DNA of 33,553 bases, taken from Chloroflexota bacterium. Its GTDB lineage: Bacteria > Chloroflexota > Dehalococcoidia > JACPQF01. Shown here one piece after another: positions 14,061 through 23,228 of the stretch. The position numbers were made by a program, and so were the translations under genes. Below the pieces are notes generated by a model that made no database searches, was not told the origin of the DNA, and saw only the letters and a list, made by a program, of their open reading frames with translations. The stretch lies in the NCBI GenBank assembly GCA_016190625.1, contig JACPQF010000043.1:1-33553 (forward strand), in the 5' to 3' direction. Numbering within the stretch: position 1 is the first letter of the stretch; every line of letters starts with the position of its first letter.

Positions 14061-15113
14061 CCACCCATTCCCCTTCGTCGCGTCCTTCCCCACGTGGGTA
14101 AACTGCCCCCAGATGAGATAGGGCAGAAACGGCCCAAGCTCCCCGGCGAAACTGATCTCCCCCACCAAGCCTCCCATCGGCGTCGCGCGATGCTGCCTTG
14201 CCGAATAGCTATCCAGCTCCACCCATCTCATCCGATCCTCGACCACCGGCACCTCCTCCGCCAGCGCCAGCAACCCGGCGAAGTCCTCCTCGAGCTGCGC
14301 CCCCGCGTAGTACGCCATCAGTCCCGTCAGCCGCTCGAACAGCCTCTGTACCAGCGGCCTGAACCGGAGAGGTCGCACCAGCCTGCCGTTGTCGATCAGC
14401 CTAACCGGGGTGAGGAAACGGAGGGTTAAGGTTTGAGGGCTGAGGGTTGAGGGGGCTCCCTCCACCCTCCACCCTCCACCCTCAACCCTAGAGAACGTTA
14501 AGGGCACGTTCGGCAGCCTGATCAGGTCGTCCCCCTTGGTCTTGACCGGCTGTCTTTCGCCGGTGAGGGGATTGACGGCCTCGATCTTTTCTATGGCGAA
14601 GCGCCCTCGCTGGGGCCGCGCGTTGCCGGAGGCCACCCGCTTGCCCGTGCCCTGGTTTCCCGCCTCCTGGAAGGCGACGACGACGTAGGGGAACAGCTTG
14701 AGGCCGTCGCCGAACAGGGTGAGGCCGAACTCGAGGGTGTCGCCCGGCTGATAGTAGGTCTTCTGGTCCAGCGGCGGGTCGATGACGAAGGGCCGCGGCG
14801 GATCGGCCCCCCGCTGCCCGCCCTCGTCCACCGTAGCCACCAGCGTGCAGATGGGGCAGGTGGCATGGAGAGGGCAGGGATGGCAGGATGCGACCTCCCG
14901 ATTATGGCAGAAACGGCCCCGCAACGCATTGAACAAGGCCCCGCGCAGCGCCGAACCCTTGTGCTCGTTGAGGAGAATGGGGTCGATGGCCCTCACCTCG
15001 AAGCGGAGCAGGTGGACGGTTAGGGTGGAGGGTTGAGGGTTGAGGGTGGAGGGTTGAGGGCGAAGGGTCGACCGAGCCTCAACCGCTTTCTTCGGGTCGT
15101 CGGTAATCTGCAT
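14022..15113 (-). CDS. cas6: Cas6-type pre-crRNA endoribonuclease (COG5551 RAMP)
   Basis: RAMP endonuclease that cuts pre-crRNA within the repeat to give the 8-nt handle; it is the only Cas6 in the window, so both effector complexes probably depend on it. Marks are SALRGALFNALRGRFCH, a Cys-rich insert CHPCPLHATCPIC typical of this branch, FGLTLFGDG, ELDSYSARQ and the C-terminal GQFTHVGKDATKGNGWY. The frame is open from TTG 15155, but ATG 15113 with AGGAG upstream is likelier. Three heptamer-derived stretches are translated: an N-terminal PSTLNPQPSTLNPQ run, an internal one between PLTFS and LTLRFLTP (element K), and the extreme C terminus (element J). A catalytic histidine cannot be assigned by eye. 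Confidence 0.88.
   Translation of the reverse strand: MQITDDPKKAVEARSTLRPQPSTLNPQPSTLTVHLLRFEVRAIDPILLNEHKGSALRGALFNALRGRFCHNREVASCHPCPLHATCPICTLVATVDEGGQRGADPPRPFVIDPPLDQKTYYQPGDTLEFGLTLFGDGLKLFPYVVVAFQEAGNQGTGKRVASGNARPQRGRFAIEKIEAVNPLTGERQPVKTKGDDLIRLPNVPLTFSRVEGGGWRVEGAPSTLSPQTLTLRFLTPVRLIDNGRLVRPLRFRPLVQRLFERLTGLMAYYAGAQLEEDFAGLLALAEEVPVVEDRMRWVELDSYSARQHRATPMGGLVGEISFAGELGPFLPYLIWGQFTHVGKDATKGNGWYRVEGGGYRVEG
14421..14490. repeat. Heptamer hairpin element K inside cas6
   Basis: The G-rich arm (GAGGGTTAAGGTTTGAGGGC), centre GGGGGCTCCC and a C-rich arm (TCCACCCTCCACCCTCC) are read in frame as SRVEGGGWRVEG followed by APSTLSPQ. It is a complete hairpin element in the middle of a conserved RAMP gene without breaking the frame. 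Confidence 0.88.
15019..15068. repeat. Heptamer array L inside the 5' end of cas6
   Basis: Six to seven G-rich units (TTAGGGTGGAGGGTTGAGGG and on) on the plus strand are translated on the minus strand as PQPSTLNPQPSTLNPQ near the Cas6 N terminus. Only one arm is present. Confidence 0.85.
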
Positions 15114-15183
15114 AATAGTAGCGCTCCTATCATCCGACTTTGAGGGGGAACTCAACAGCTTGGGCGACGCCTGACGCGTGACA

Positions 15184-17529
15184 CTACTCCAACTGCAACC
15201 CTGAATCTCTGTCGTAGCGAAGATCCACAGTCCTTGGCAGATTCCCCTGATCGTGCGAAGCTTTGCCCTTGGCCAGAAGACGAGCGTACTGACCCCACTG
15301 CATGGGGACTAGCAATTCGCTCGCCTTCAGCGGTTCCCCGGTCAAGAGCGTGAGGTACTCGGTCTGCATGGCAGCGGGGAGCACCTCGACGCTGTCAAAT
15401 GCCGAGTAAAACGCCTTCTCCAATATGTCATCTGATTCAAAAGCCCGCAGTGTGGATAGGCATGCAGCCTCGAAGTCGTCGCGTGCTTGTTCGTATTCTC
15501 GATTCCAGCGGACGGAGATTGCATCTCTGTATACGCCATCTAGCCAACCGGCGATAGCTTGCTCATCGATCATCTCTTCCGCATTCTTCTCCAACACGGC
15601 CAGAGATGCCCGCACTAGGTCCTCTTGGTAGATCTTCTGTCCGTCATCAGGTTTGGTGAAAACAAATACCGGAGCCTGCTTCCTTAGCCTACGACGGTTG
15701 ACTCGGCCGAACCGCTGAATCAACGCCTCGAGGGGCGCAGGGTCGGTGTAGATGACGTCGAGGTCGATATCCAAACTGACCTCGACGACTTGCGTGGCAA
15801 CCACTACAATAGGCCGGCGGTCCGCCGAGTGCGCTCCGCAAACAGACTGGATGGCCTGCTCCTTGCTTAGCCGGTCTCTGCCGTTGAATCGCCCATGCAG
15901 CAAGATCGTATCGCACTGCCCCCCAAGCCTTTGCCCGAGCTCTTTGTGCGCCTGCTGCGCTCGCCTCACAGTATTGCAGCAGACCAACACGAGCTGGCCG
16001 TCCAGCGCTGCCTCGGCGATACGCGCTAGCCATCGGTCTTCCAGCAAGTCGCCGTCAAGCAGGTGCAGCAGGTGTCGACGGAAAACGGCGAACAGACTTT
16101 GGTCAGCCTTAATGTCGGCGTGGACCCCTAAAGCCTCCGCCAAGCGGCTCTCCACCAGTCGAGGCAAGGTGGCAGTCATGACGAAGAATCGACAATTGAA
16201 GTGCTGGCGCAGGTACCTAACTGTGGCGAGAATTATAGCAAGCCGGTCAGCCTCGTAGGCGTGAATCTCATCCATAACAAATGCGCCATCGAAAAAGTCG
16301 CTCATCAGCGACTCGTATCCTTTGAGGCGGTACGGTCCCTTGAGAATCTGGTACGGGCTGAGCACGCGCACGGGGAAATAGCTCAGTTGCGCCAGATTGC
16401 GAGCCCACTTTGCCGAACCTGCAGCCTGCTCTGGCGTGTGATGCCCTTCCAGAGCGCGCCGGTACAGTGCCAATGCGCTACGGCTGTGTTCCAGCCCAAT
16501 CTGCTTGGGGAAAGCTTTCGTAAGCCTGTCGTACATAGCATTCATGCTGGCCTGATACGGCAATGTGTAGAACAGCCTCGGTACGGGCCGCGACGGGCTC
16601 GATTGAGCGGTCGTCCAGAGCAGGGCGGCCTCAGTCTTACCACTTCCCGTGGGCGCGACCAGCAAAGCCGAACCTTGAGTTCCAGCGCAAAGCCGTTGGT
16701 GAAGATACAGTCCGTCTCTTTCCATGCCCAGTCGCTGCAGTAGCTCGGTAGGACCGCCTAGAGAGCACGCAGGCAGATCTCCTGTGTGGGCGGAAGCCAT
16801 GTGGTCCGCGGAGATGACGTGCCCACGCAGAGCCAACGTCCCCACCGAAAGCGACCGCTCCTGAGACCTCTTCATGGTTCGTAACCAGCGACTGTAGGTT
16901 TGGAGCCAGTAACGTATTCTGGCGGCTCCAGAATTCCGCACGCGCTGGATGGCGTCAGTGTCTGCGGCGGGATGAGGCGGCCCAACTCCCACAGCGTCGA
17001 ACCCTAGCGTGGATATCCACGACGAACTGCACTCCTCAACCCAGCGCCACAGGCCGAAGACAGTGTCCGGACTGACTTCACAGATGAGCGCGGCCACGGG
17101 ATCGTCTTCCTCATCGCCCAGGGAGTTGTACGACAAGAGGATCTCATTGGGGTCCCGATGATGCGACGCGATGGCTGCGGCGGTCCAACGGCGTTCCTCT
17201 TCGGAGAGTCCGACGGCCACCCAATCCAGGAATGCCAACGAAAGAACTTCATGGCGATGATGCCAGCGCGGCCCGCCGCGTAGCGTGTCTTGAAAACCCC
17301 GTGCCGCTTTTCCAAAGTCATGCAGAAAGCAAGCCCAGAACAGGCAGGTCCACAAACTCGGGAAGCCGACCGTTGCGGGCAGATCGGGCCGTAGTCGCAT
17401 GCTTTGGGACAGCATCTCCAGAACGTTCCATGTGTGCTGGGCGAGGCTTTCCCCGGCTGCCGCGTCGGCGCGGTGAGGGCTCTTTGCCCAAAGGTCTTCT
17501 AGCCAGTCAGGCCAGGACCGGACTGTCAT
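15184..17529 (-). CDS. cas3: Cas3 nuclease-helicase
   Basis: Effector nuclease of the I-B system, recruited by Cascade to unwind and degrade DNA. The 781 aa comprise an N-terminal HD domain (H32, HD at 70-71 in FLHDFGKAARGF, then HHRHE near 90-94 and ASHHRDP at 121-127) and an SF2 helicase: Walker A APTGSGKT (292-299), Walker B DEIH (420-423), motif III MTATLP (451-456), and motif VI IQRFGRVNRR (604-613). The HD and helicase motifs listed are all present. The ATG has GGGAGAG four bases upstream and overlaps the cas5 end by 23 nt. Confidence 0.97.
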   Translation of the reverse strand: MTVRSWPDWLEDLWAKSPHRADAAAGESLAQHTWNVLEMLSQSMRLRPDLPATVGFPSLWTCLFWACFLHDFGKAARGFQDTLRGGPRWHHRHEVLSLAFLDWVAVGLSEEERRWTAAAIASHHRDPNEILLSYNSLGDEEDDPVAALICEVSPDTVFGLWRWVEECSSSWISTLGFDAVGVGPPHPAADTDAIQRVRNSGAARIRYWLQTYSRWLRTMKRSQERSLSVGTLALRGHVISADHMASAHTGDLPACSLGGPTELLQRLGMERDGLYLHQRLCAGTQGSALLVAPTGSGKTEAALLWTTAQSSPSRPVPRLFYTLPYQASMNAMYDRLTKAFPKQIGLEHSRSALALYRRALEGHHTPEQAAGSAKWARNLAQLSYFPVRVLSPYQILKGPYRLKGYESLMSDFFDGAFVMDEIHAYEADRLAIILATVRYLRQHFNCRFFVMTATLPRLVESRLAEALGVHADIKADQSLFAVFRRHLLHLLDGDLLEDRWLARIAEAALDGQLVLVCCNTVRRAQQAHKELGQRLGGQCDTILLHGRFNGRDRLSKEQAIQSVCGAHSADRRPIVVVATQVVEVSLDIDLDVIYTDPAPLEALIQRFGRVNRRRLRKQAPVFVFTKPDDGQKIYQEDLVRASLAVLEKNAEEMIDEQAIAGWLDGVYRDAISVRWNREYEQARDDFEAACLSTLRAFESDDILEKAFYSAFDSVEVLPAAMQTEYLTLLTGEPLKASELLVPMQWGQYARLLAKGKASHDQGNLPRTVDLRYDRDSGLQLE

Positions 17530-18253
17530 CGTACTCTCCCACGAACGTATGGAATAGTAAGCCTAGGTGGACCCCTCGTTCCTCAGGCGATTCTGGGTCA
17601 GTCCACCAGTCTGATCGATCGGATACTCCCTCGAACCGCAGAAGATTGTCGCTGTAGACTCGGCGGTTTACGACCGTGTATCGCGCAAAGGTCGGCGATC
17701 TTCGGTTACTGTAATCTAGGAATCGAGGCATCATTGTCACGTATCCTCGCTCAAGAAATAGGGCCATCCTATACGGTGCAAGCGTGTGCTCAAAGTAGGC
17801 ATGCTCGGCTTGTACCAGGTCGACCGTTTTTACGCTTGTATACGTGAAAAGGTCCTGGGATCGCCCCAGCACTACCGCAAACTGGGGGCTACGGAAGGGT
17901 ACCTCCCACTCCGGCCTGTTGACATACAGCACCAGCTTAGGCCTGAACAGCATCTCGCGCTTGAAAGGATTGACACCGCCCTCAAGCACCTTTGGAACGT
18001 TGCTGTGTGGAAGTTTGCCGGAAGAGGCGCTGACAACGTGAACATGCTCTACATCATCAAATTTAGCCAAGTAGGTAAAGTGATAGGCAAACTCCACCCC
18101 TTCCGGCTCCACCCACTCGCCAAGCGCGCTGCAGATATGCCCATATATGGTCGCCGGGGGCGGCATTTCGAAGGTCGGGTGGACGCCCTGCATGAAGTGC
18201 GGGTAGCGGAACGACGTGGTTAGCCCTTCCGCCGTCACCTTTAGGACACGCAT
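17507..18253 (-). CDS. cas5: Cas5, type I-B
   Basis: RAMP subunit that binds the crRNA 5' handle in the I-B Cascade. The core opens RVLKVTAEGLTTSFRYPHF and PPPATIYGHICSALGEW, the classic Cas5 N-terminal fold and P-x-T-x-x-G motif. It ends in HLGLLFHTFVGEYDD. I start at ATG 18253 (248 aa) because AGGAGGT lies 6 nt upstream and the protein then begins at the family start; the frame is open to 18277. The start closely follows the cas7 stop. Confidence 0.93.
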   Translation of the reverse strand: MRVLKVTAEGLTTSFRYPHFMQGVHPTFEMPPPATIYGHICSALGEWVEPEGVEFAYHFTYLAKFDDVEHVHVVSASSGKLPHSNVPKVLEGGVNPFKREMLFRPKLVLYVNRPEWEVPFRSPQFAVVLGRSQDLFTYTSVKTVDLVQAEHAYFEHTLAPYRMALFLERGYVTMMPRFLDYSNRRSPTFARYTVVNRRVYSDNLLRFEGVSDRSDWWTDPESPEERGVHLGLLFHTFVGEYDDSPVLA

Positions 18254-18264
18254 GTTGTGACCTC

Positions 18265-19338
18265 CTACTGGAGCCAATCCACGTTCTCTGCCATCCTCAG
18301 ATCGTCCACCAGCCCACTGAAGGCTTGGCGCGGATGACTGATCTTGAGACGCTGGCCATCGGGCGTCAGAGCAAATGCATCAAGCTTGCTTCTTTCGTCA
18401 TCTAAGTAGCCCCGCACCCAGCCCACGTATACGTTAGAAAGAATGTCATCATGAAAGACGGTCAGGGCCTCCTTCAGGGCATCGATCTTTAGCTCGGGAA
18501 GCCCCCTCCCATTGGCGCCTACTATGTGTCCGAAGGCATGGTTTCCGCCCTTAGTAACCGCCATAACCACCAGGACGGGCGAGACGTCCGTATAGTGAAG
18601 TGTCTGCTTTGCTCCTCCATCCAGCAAGGACATCCCTTCAAACAAGGTGGACACGCGCCGAACCCGCTCGTGAATGGGAAGACGGAAAGCCTTGTCCTCT
18701 TGAAGCTCGACAAGATCCTTCTCCTTCGCCTGTCCAACTCGCACCTCGTCAAGGTTTCTGAAGCCGGTCTTGTTGCGGTACCAGAACGTACCCGCCGAAT
18801 GCAAGTCAAGTGAGAGGAGACCCTTGAGTGTTGCCCGATAGAACTGATTGCTGTAGGGCACAGGGTCCCCCTCTTGCCTGCTCATTACTTCCCAGTCTTC
18901 GGTGATGGTAACTGGTGAAATCGATACTAAGGTGCTCACACGAAATGGGGCGGACCGGGTGATGGTATCCGTGGTAGGGGTCTCCCCTGTTCGCGATTGG
19001 TCCATGTCCCGCTTCTCCTTGGCTGAGGCTTTCTTCGACGGCGCTCGCATGTACCCAAAAAGGTCGTCATCCCACCATTCGATGGGGTTGGCATCTGTGT
19101 AGGCCACCTTCTCCTCTCGGTATATCGGAGCAGACTTCCAACCTAGCCCACTCCCCTCCAGCGTGGTCCTTAGCCAGTAGCGAAAAGCCTGAGCAGATAC
19201 GTAGGGGTACGTCCCCTCCTTCGTGCGGATGGCTTTGACCCCTACCACATTGTGCTCTAACCTTCCCTGAACGTTGCCCTGATTGTTGAGCGCTGACGCC
19301 GGCGCGTCAATTAGAATGAGCCCGGTTACAAATGCCAT
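18265..19338 (-). CDS. cas7: Cas7, type I-B (Cst2/DevR family)
   Basis: Backbone subunit of the I-B Cascade. From ATG 19338 it is 357 aa and begins MAFVTGLILIDAPASALNNQ, with SAQAFRYWLRTTLE (RAMP motif) and the GNHAFGHIVGANG block typical of the Cst2/DevR branch. AAGGAGGA lies 6 nt upstream of this ATG. The upstream open frame to 19548 overlaps cas8 and does not look like protein, so it is excluded. Confidence 0.94.
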   Translation of the reverse strand: MAFVTGLILIDAPASALNNQGNVQGRLEHNVVGVKAIRTKEGTYPYVSAQAFRYWLRTTLEGSGLGWKSAPIYREEKVAYTDANPIEWWDDDLFGYMRAPSKKASAKEKRDMDQSRTGETPTTDTITRSAPFRVSTLVSISPVTITEDWEVMSRQEGDPVPYSNQFYRATLKGLLSLDLHSAGTFWYRNKTGFRNLDEVRVGQAKEKDLVELQEDKAFRLPIHERVRRVSTLFEGMSLLDGGAKQTLHYTDVSPVLVVMAVTKGGNHAFGHIVGANGRGLPELKIDALKEALTVFHDDILSNVYVGWVRGYLDDERSKLDAFALTPDGQRLKISHPRQAFSGLVDDLRMAENVDWLQ

Positions 19339-19381
19339 TGTGTTCCTCCTTCTTACTTCTCGGTTTTGGTAGCGGCACGAG

Positions 19382-20884
19382 CTAGGAAGAGGCTTCCGCC
19401 TCATCGACAACTTCGGGGATAGCATCCGGATTGCTTCCGATCCAGCCCTGCTGATGGAGTTGCTCAACCATACGGATGAACACCAAATCCCGCGCCAGGC
19501 GCCAGCCAGGGATAGCGACTTCCTCACCCTCCTCGAATACCTCCACATAGGGATCGAACTCGATGATCGGGGCGTTGCCTCGCCTCACATGATCGAGGTT
19601 TGCCCGCATGAGCCTCATGCGGAAAAAGTCATAGCGGCTTTCGAGGAAACGGCTGAAGAAATCGCGCTCGTTTTGCGCCTTGACGTAGGCAGCTAGCCTG
19701 TCCCCCAAGTCCCGAATTTGGTCTCGACGTTCCTTGTCCATGTTCACCACCTTTCGCAAAAAGAGTTCAGTCAACTTCCATGACGCAAGATCAGCTTCCT
19801 GTCTTAGAGAGTATGTTCGACGTGGGTCATCCTCGAACCGGGTTCGAAAGGGCAGTCGCAGGAAGTAACGGCGAACGAAGCCCTGGGCGTTGACCGGAAG
19901 CCGGAAGAGATCCTCATACAACAGGTTCCTTCTCGGTCGGTCATCCAGGTCATCTCCGCCGCTCTCAGACTTAGATTCCTTCTTCGGTCGCGGCAGCCGC
20001 CACGCCCGTTGAACCAGTGCGCTCCATTCGGCTCGAAACTCGGGCTTCACGATTTCGGCAAGAAATCCGGTCAATTCCAGCGGCAAATGGTAGATTTCCA
20101 AGGGCGGATTGCGGGAATCCAGCGCGTTCGACTGACCGCTGTTTGTCAAATGATAAGCAGTCACTGAAGCTGGTCTGCGCTGTGCAAATTCGTCGCGACG
20201 CTGTATCTCTGCCTTCAAGAGAGTTTCTACCAGAAGCGTCTTAGCCGAGGCGCCAGCTTCAGGCATCTTCTTACTGCCTGCCTTGTGGGCCAGGTCTAAG
20301 GCCCGAAGGTTGTGTTGGAGGAACTCCCCCGCAAACTCAGATATAAGGTCTGGACTATCGGAGTGCACCGCCAATAGCTTACCGCCACACTTCGCACAAC
20401 CCATCGGGAAGGCCTGAATGCATAGCATTGCCTTGCCGGAAACGGGAACGCCGGCATCTCCCCACGGAAAGAAGTTAATGACGCCCTCTCCAGTGATCAA
20501 CGGGATATGCTGGCGAAAGGAACGGCCCGGCTCTATCTTGTCCGAGAAAGAATGGCCAATCGCCGGTTCCCCAGTGAAAACGCATTTGTCATCTGCCTGT
20601 TCGAGCAAACCCGAGCGATATCCTCTCAGAACCCGTTCGGCGTATGCTGACCGCCGCTCCGGGGTTTTCTCAAAGGCCGGATTGGTGAAGCCCGAGTTTG
20701 GGAACGCCACGTTCAAGAACGACTTCAGGGGATCAACCACGTACTGGCGCGCAATGAAGTCGGCGAACTTGTCCAAATCCGCTTCAGTCAGTGAACCTGG
20801 GTGAAGCTTACCGGCAAACGCAGTTATTGTCGCTGCACCCACGTCCACTAATGGATGCCCAGTGTATTTCAGCATCTCGATCAC
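19382..20884 (-). CDS. cst1: Cas8b1/Cst1, large subunit of type I-B Cascade
   Basis: PAM-recognition subunit. The N terminus LKYTGHPLVDVGAATITAFA and the block PLKSFLNVAFPNSGFTNPAF then AYAERVLRGY are characteristic of Cst1. A zinc-finger-like set is visible: CVFTGEP near residue 100 and CIQAFPMGCAKCGGK near 155-169. Length 500 aa. Start is GTG 20884 or ATG 20875; GAGAGG upstream is rather close to the first and about 10 nt from the second. It is the first gene of the cas8-cas7-cas5-cas3-cas6 series. Confidence 0.94.
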   Translation of the reverse strand: MIEMLKYTGHPLVDVGAATITAFAGKLHPGSLTEADLDKFADFIARQYVVDPLKSFLNVAFPNSGFTNPAFEKTPERRSAYAERVLRGYRSGLLEQADDKCVFTGEPAIGHSFSDKIEPGRSFRQHIPLITGEGVINFFPWGDAGVPVSGKAMLCIQAFPMGCAKCGGKLLAVHSDSPDLISEFAGEFLQHNLRALDLAHKAGSKKMPEAGASAKTLLVETLLKAEIQRRDEFAQRRPASVTAYHLTNSGQSNALDSRNPPLEIYHLPLELTGFLAEIVKPEFRAEWSALVQRAWRLPRPKKESKSESGGDDLDDRPRRNLLYEDLFRLPVNAQGFVRRYFLRLPFRTRFEDDPRRTYSLRQEADLASWKLTELFLRKVVNMDKERRDQIRDLGDRLAAYVKAQNERDFFSRFLESRYDFFRMRLMRANLDHVRRGNAPIIEFDPYVEVFEEGEEVAIPGWRLARDLVFIRMVEQLHQQGWIGSNPDAIPEVVDEAEASS

Positions 20885-21269
20885 GTCCTCTCATGGCGTT
20901 ACGTTGCTGTTGACTTCGACTTACTGAATATGCTTGAGCAGCGCTCGGGACGGATAGCGCATGCCTTGCAAGCCCTGCGTGTTTGGAGACTGGAATTGAA
21001 AACGTCTATTGGACCCGTCGTTGGGGTACTTAAAAATAAGTGCGTATAAGGGCAAGGACTTTGTCAAGCGATTTCGATCCGACATTTAGGATCCTATCCC
21101 CGCTCTTGGTACGCTAATGCAAACAGTCAACTGAGCGTTCTTCCGTCCTACATGATTGTGGCCAGTCCGTCTCGATCGGGACGGAACGGGACCATGTCGT
21201 AGCTTACTTCGTACATTTGGGACGGCCGCGACTGATGAATTCCTAGGCAACGTCCGCTGTGATGCGCCC
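20885..21269. other. Intergenic region upstream of cas8, probable promoter region
   Basis: No supported gene in 385 bp. On the minus strand there is a TTGACA (21067 to 21062) without a well-spaced -10, and a weaker pair TTGCCC (21055 to 21050) with TTAAGT (21033 to 21028) at 16 bp. It is AT-richer than its surroundings, as expected for the promoter region of the interference genes. A solitary GTTTGGAGAC..GAATTGAAAAC stretch (20981-21003) only loosely recalls a CRISPR repeat. Confidence 0.4.
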
Positions 21270-22247
21270 TCAACCCTGCACCTCATACACCCCCGCCGTC
21301 TCCCTCGCCCATTCCGCCATATCCCGCCGCAATGCCTCTGGTGCTAATACCTCGCAGTCGGGGCCCCAGCCGCGGAGCCAGGGGACCATTTCCAGGGCGT
21401 TGCCTACCTTTACGGTGAAGAGGCAACTGCCGTCGGGCTGGTCCTCGATTAGCTGCGAGGAATGCCAGATGGTCTCCTTGAGGCGGCGTACGACCCGCGG
21501 GGAGAAGCGACACCGCACTTCCACCTCGGCGTCGCCCCACATGATGCCCCAACTGGAGCCGAGGCGAGCCGAAAGGTCGAAGTCGGCCGGCACGGCGAAC
21601 TCATCGAGCATTAGCTCCGCCCGCTGGATACGCTCCACTTTGAAGGTGCGGACGGCGTCGAAGTAGTCGGCGTAGCCAATGACGTAGGTGGAGTTGCCGC
21701 CACCTATGGGCTCGATGGCGTATGGCTGGAAAATGTAGTCGTGAACGTGCTCGCTGTGGGCGCTCTGGTGCCAAACCTTCACCTTCCGCCGGAGGGCCCA
21801 GGCGGTGACCAGCGTCTCAAATACCCTGGTAAACTCCGGTTTCTCCTCCCGCGCCCCTACCTCCGCCGTCGCCTGCTGAACGTGCGGGCCGACAGAATCA
21901 GGGAGGACCCCGGCCAGTTTGGCCAGCGCGTTGACGACGTGGGGGTTGCGTTCGTCGCTGTAGCGGCAGAGGAGGCGGGCGGCGAGAAACAGGGCGCCCG
22001 CCTCGTGCAGGGTCAGGTGAACCGGCGGGAGAAAATGGTCCGAGGCGATGCCGTAGCGATTGCCGTTCTGCCACACCGGCACGCCCGCATCTCCCAGGTC
22101 CCTGATGTCCCGCTCGATGGTCCGCCGGCTCCTGCCCGTGATCTCGGCCAGATCGGCGCTCGTTAGGCCCCGTGCGTTCCGAAAGAGCAGGTGCTGGAGC
22201 CGCGCCAACCGGACGGTGCGCGTGGGAATGGGTCTCTCTTCCATCAT
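21270..22247 (-). CDS. WYL-domain transcriptional regulator
   Basis: HTH (DeoR-like) plus WYL protein. Residues after ATG 22247 read EERPIPTRTVRLARLQHLLF, then the HTH GLTSADLAEITGRSRRTIERD and IRDLGDAGVPV, and a WYL core with WHQSAHSEHVHDYIFQPYAI followed by GGNSTYVIGYADYFDAVRTF. WYL proteins often regulate CRISPR-Cas and other defence genes by sensing nucleic acids or nucleotides. Start: two adjacent ATGs (22247, 22244) with GGGAG very close; the frame is open to 22310 through a heptamer element. The last residues YEVQG and TGA resemble a degenerate heptamer unit. It lies upstream of cas8 in the same direction and is the likely regulator of the locus, which is inference. Confidence 0.9.
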   Translation of the reverse strand: MMEERPIPTRTVRLARLQHLLFRNARGLTSADLAEITGRSRRTIERDIRDLGDAGVPVWQNGNRYGIASDHFLPPVHLTLHEAGALFLAARLLCRYSDERNPHVVNALAKLAGVLPDSVGPHVQQATAEVGAREEKPEFTRVFETLVTAWALRRKVKVWHQSAHSEHVHDYIFQPYAIEPIGGGNSTYVIGYADYFDAVRTFKVERIQRAELMLDEFAVPADFDLSARLGSSWGIMWGDAEVEVRCRFSPRVVRRLKETIWHSSQLIEDQPDGSCLFTVKVGNALEMVPWLRGWGPDCEVLAPEALRRDMAEWARETAGVYEVQG

Positions 22248-22264
22248 TCTCCCTGTGTTAGCGT

Positions 22265-22393
22265 CGAGGGTAGTCGGTAGAGGGCAGAAGGACGAGGAGA
22301 TGCCCCTCAACCCTCTACCCTAGAAAAAGGCCCATGCTACCGCCCATACTGGCCCTCTCGGCCACCCCCTCAACCCCTCTACCCTCAACCCTA
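22265..22393. repeat. Heptamer elements M (two segments)
   Basis: A degenerate hairpin lies at 22265-22322 (GAGGGTAGTCGGTAGAGGGC, centre GAGGAGATGCCCC, then CAACCCTCTACCC). A second C-rich segment lies at 22363-22393. It marks the upstream boundary of the CRISPR-Cas locus, just 5' of the WYL gene. The next such element is more than 6 kb away. Confidence 0.75.
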
Positions 22394-22410
22394 TCTCAAA
22401 CAAGCGACAA

Positions 22411-23160
22411 TGGCCGTCGCTAGGGTCCTGACTCGAGGAAACGAAGATGTAAGCGGCTCCCGGAGCGCAGCGCTGGTCCAGGGGAGACCGGGGAATCCCA
22501 TGTATGCCCGTCAGCGCTATTGTAGCACGGGAGAACGCGAGAAGCAAGACGACCTAGCAGATGCCCGGTCTTCACGATCTGATAGGCGCCATGAGCGAGA
22601 CGATCCAGGGCCGAGTTGCCCAGGATGGGATCATCGAACAAGCCCAGGCCATTCATCCACGCCGCGGTTGCTGGTAACGACCAAACTGCTCCGGCGGTGG
22701 CGCTCGATGATCAGTTCGTAGAGATCATTGCTCTGTTGGGGAGACAAACGATGTAGCCCGAAGTCGTCCAGGATCAAGAGGTCCGGCGTGAGATAGCGAC
22801 GGAAAGCTCGTTCGAGGCTGTGGTCGACCCGGGCCTGGGCCATGTCTTTGAATAAGGCATCCAGACGCGTGAACAGAACCGTGTGCCCGCTTCGTACCGC
22901 CGCCACGCCAAGGGCTTGTGCGAGGAACGTTTTGCCGACACCACCGGACCGACGACGAGCACATACTATCGGCGGCTGAGGAAGGTGAGGGTAAAGGCCG
23001 ATTGGAGCTTCTGCCGGTCGATCTGGATCGAAACAGACCAGCTGAACTTTTCCAAAGTGACGAACTCCTCGAAGCCAGCCTGGGCTAGCCGACGTTCGAG
23101 GCTGATCTGGTCACGGCGCTGCACCTCGCTTGCCAGCGGCGGAGAATCTCTACCACCACG
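22411..23160 (-). pseudogene. istB: Decayed IS21-type istB ATPase
   Basis: Pieces of an IstB helper ATPase can be followed through several frames. The piece QRRDQISLERRLAQAGFEEF ends at an in-frame TAG near 22976. The next piece, YVLVVGP, loses one base before GVGKTFLAQALGVAAVRSGH (Walker A). The long piece then runs TVLFTRLDALFKDMAQARVD, DLLILDDFGLHRLSPQQSND (Walker B) and IIERHRRSSLVVTSNR. The final piece GLFDDPILGNSALDRLAHGA lies in another frame. So there is one nonsense mutation and at least two frameshifts. No istA partner is visible. It is a dead remnant next to the cas locus. Confidence 0.85.
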
Positions 23161-23228
23161 TCGACCGTAGTTGGGCCCTTTTTCGTTTCGATCGTGAACT
23201 CCGTCCCGGCATTATCTCGCTCGGCGCG

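Noticed and set aside
20981-21003. A solitary CRISPR-repeat-like stretch (GTTTGGAGAC..GAATTGAAAAC) upstream of cas8, possibly a CreA-type crRNA mimic.
   Set aside because: It does not match the array repeat beyond the GAAA end, has no toxin-like small ORF beside it that I can support, and such short similarity is expected by chance.
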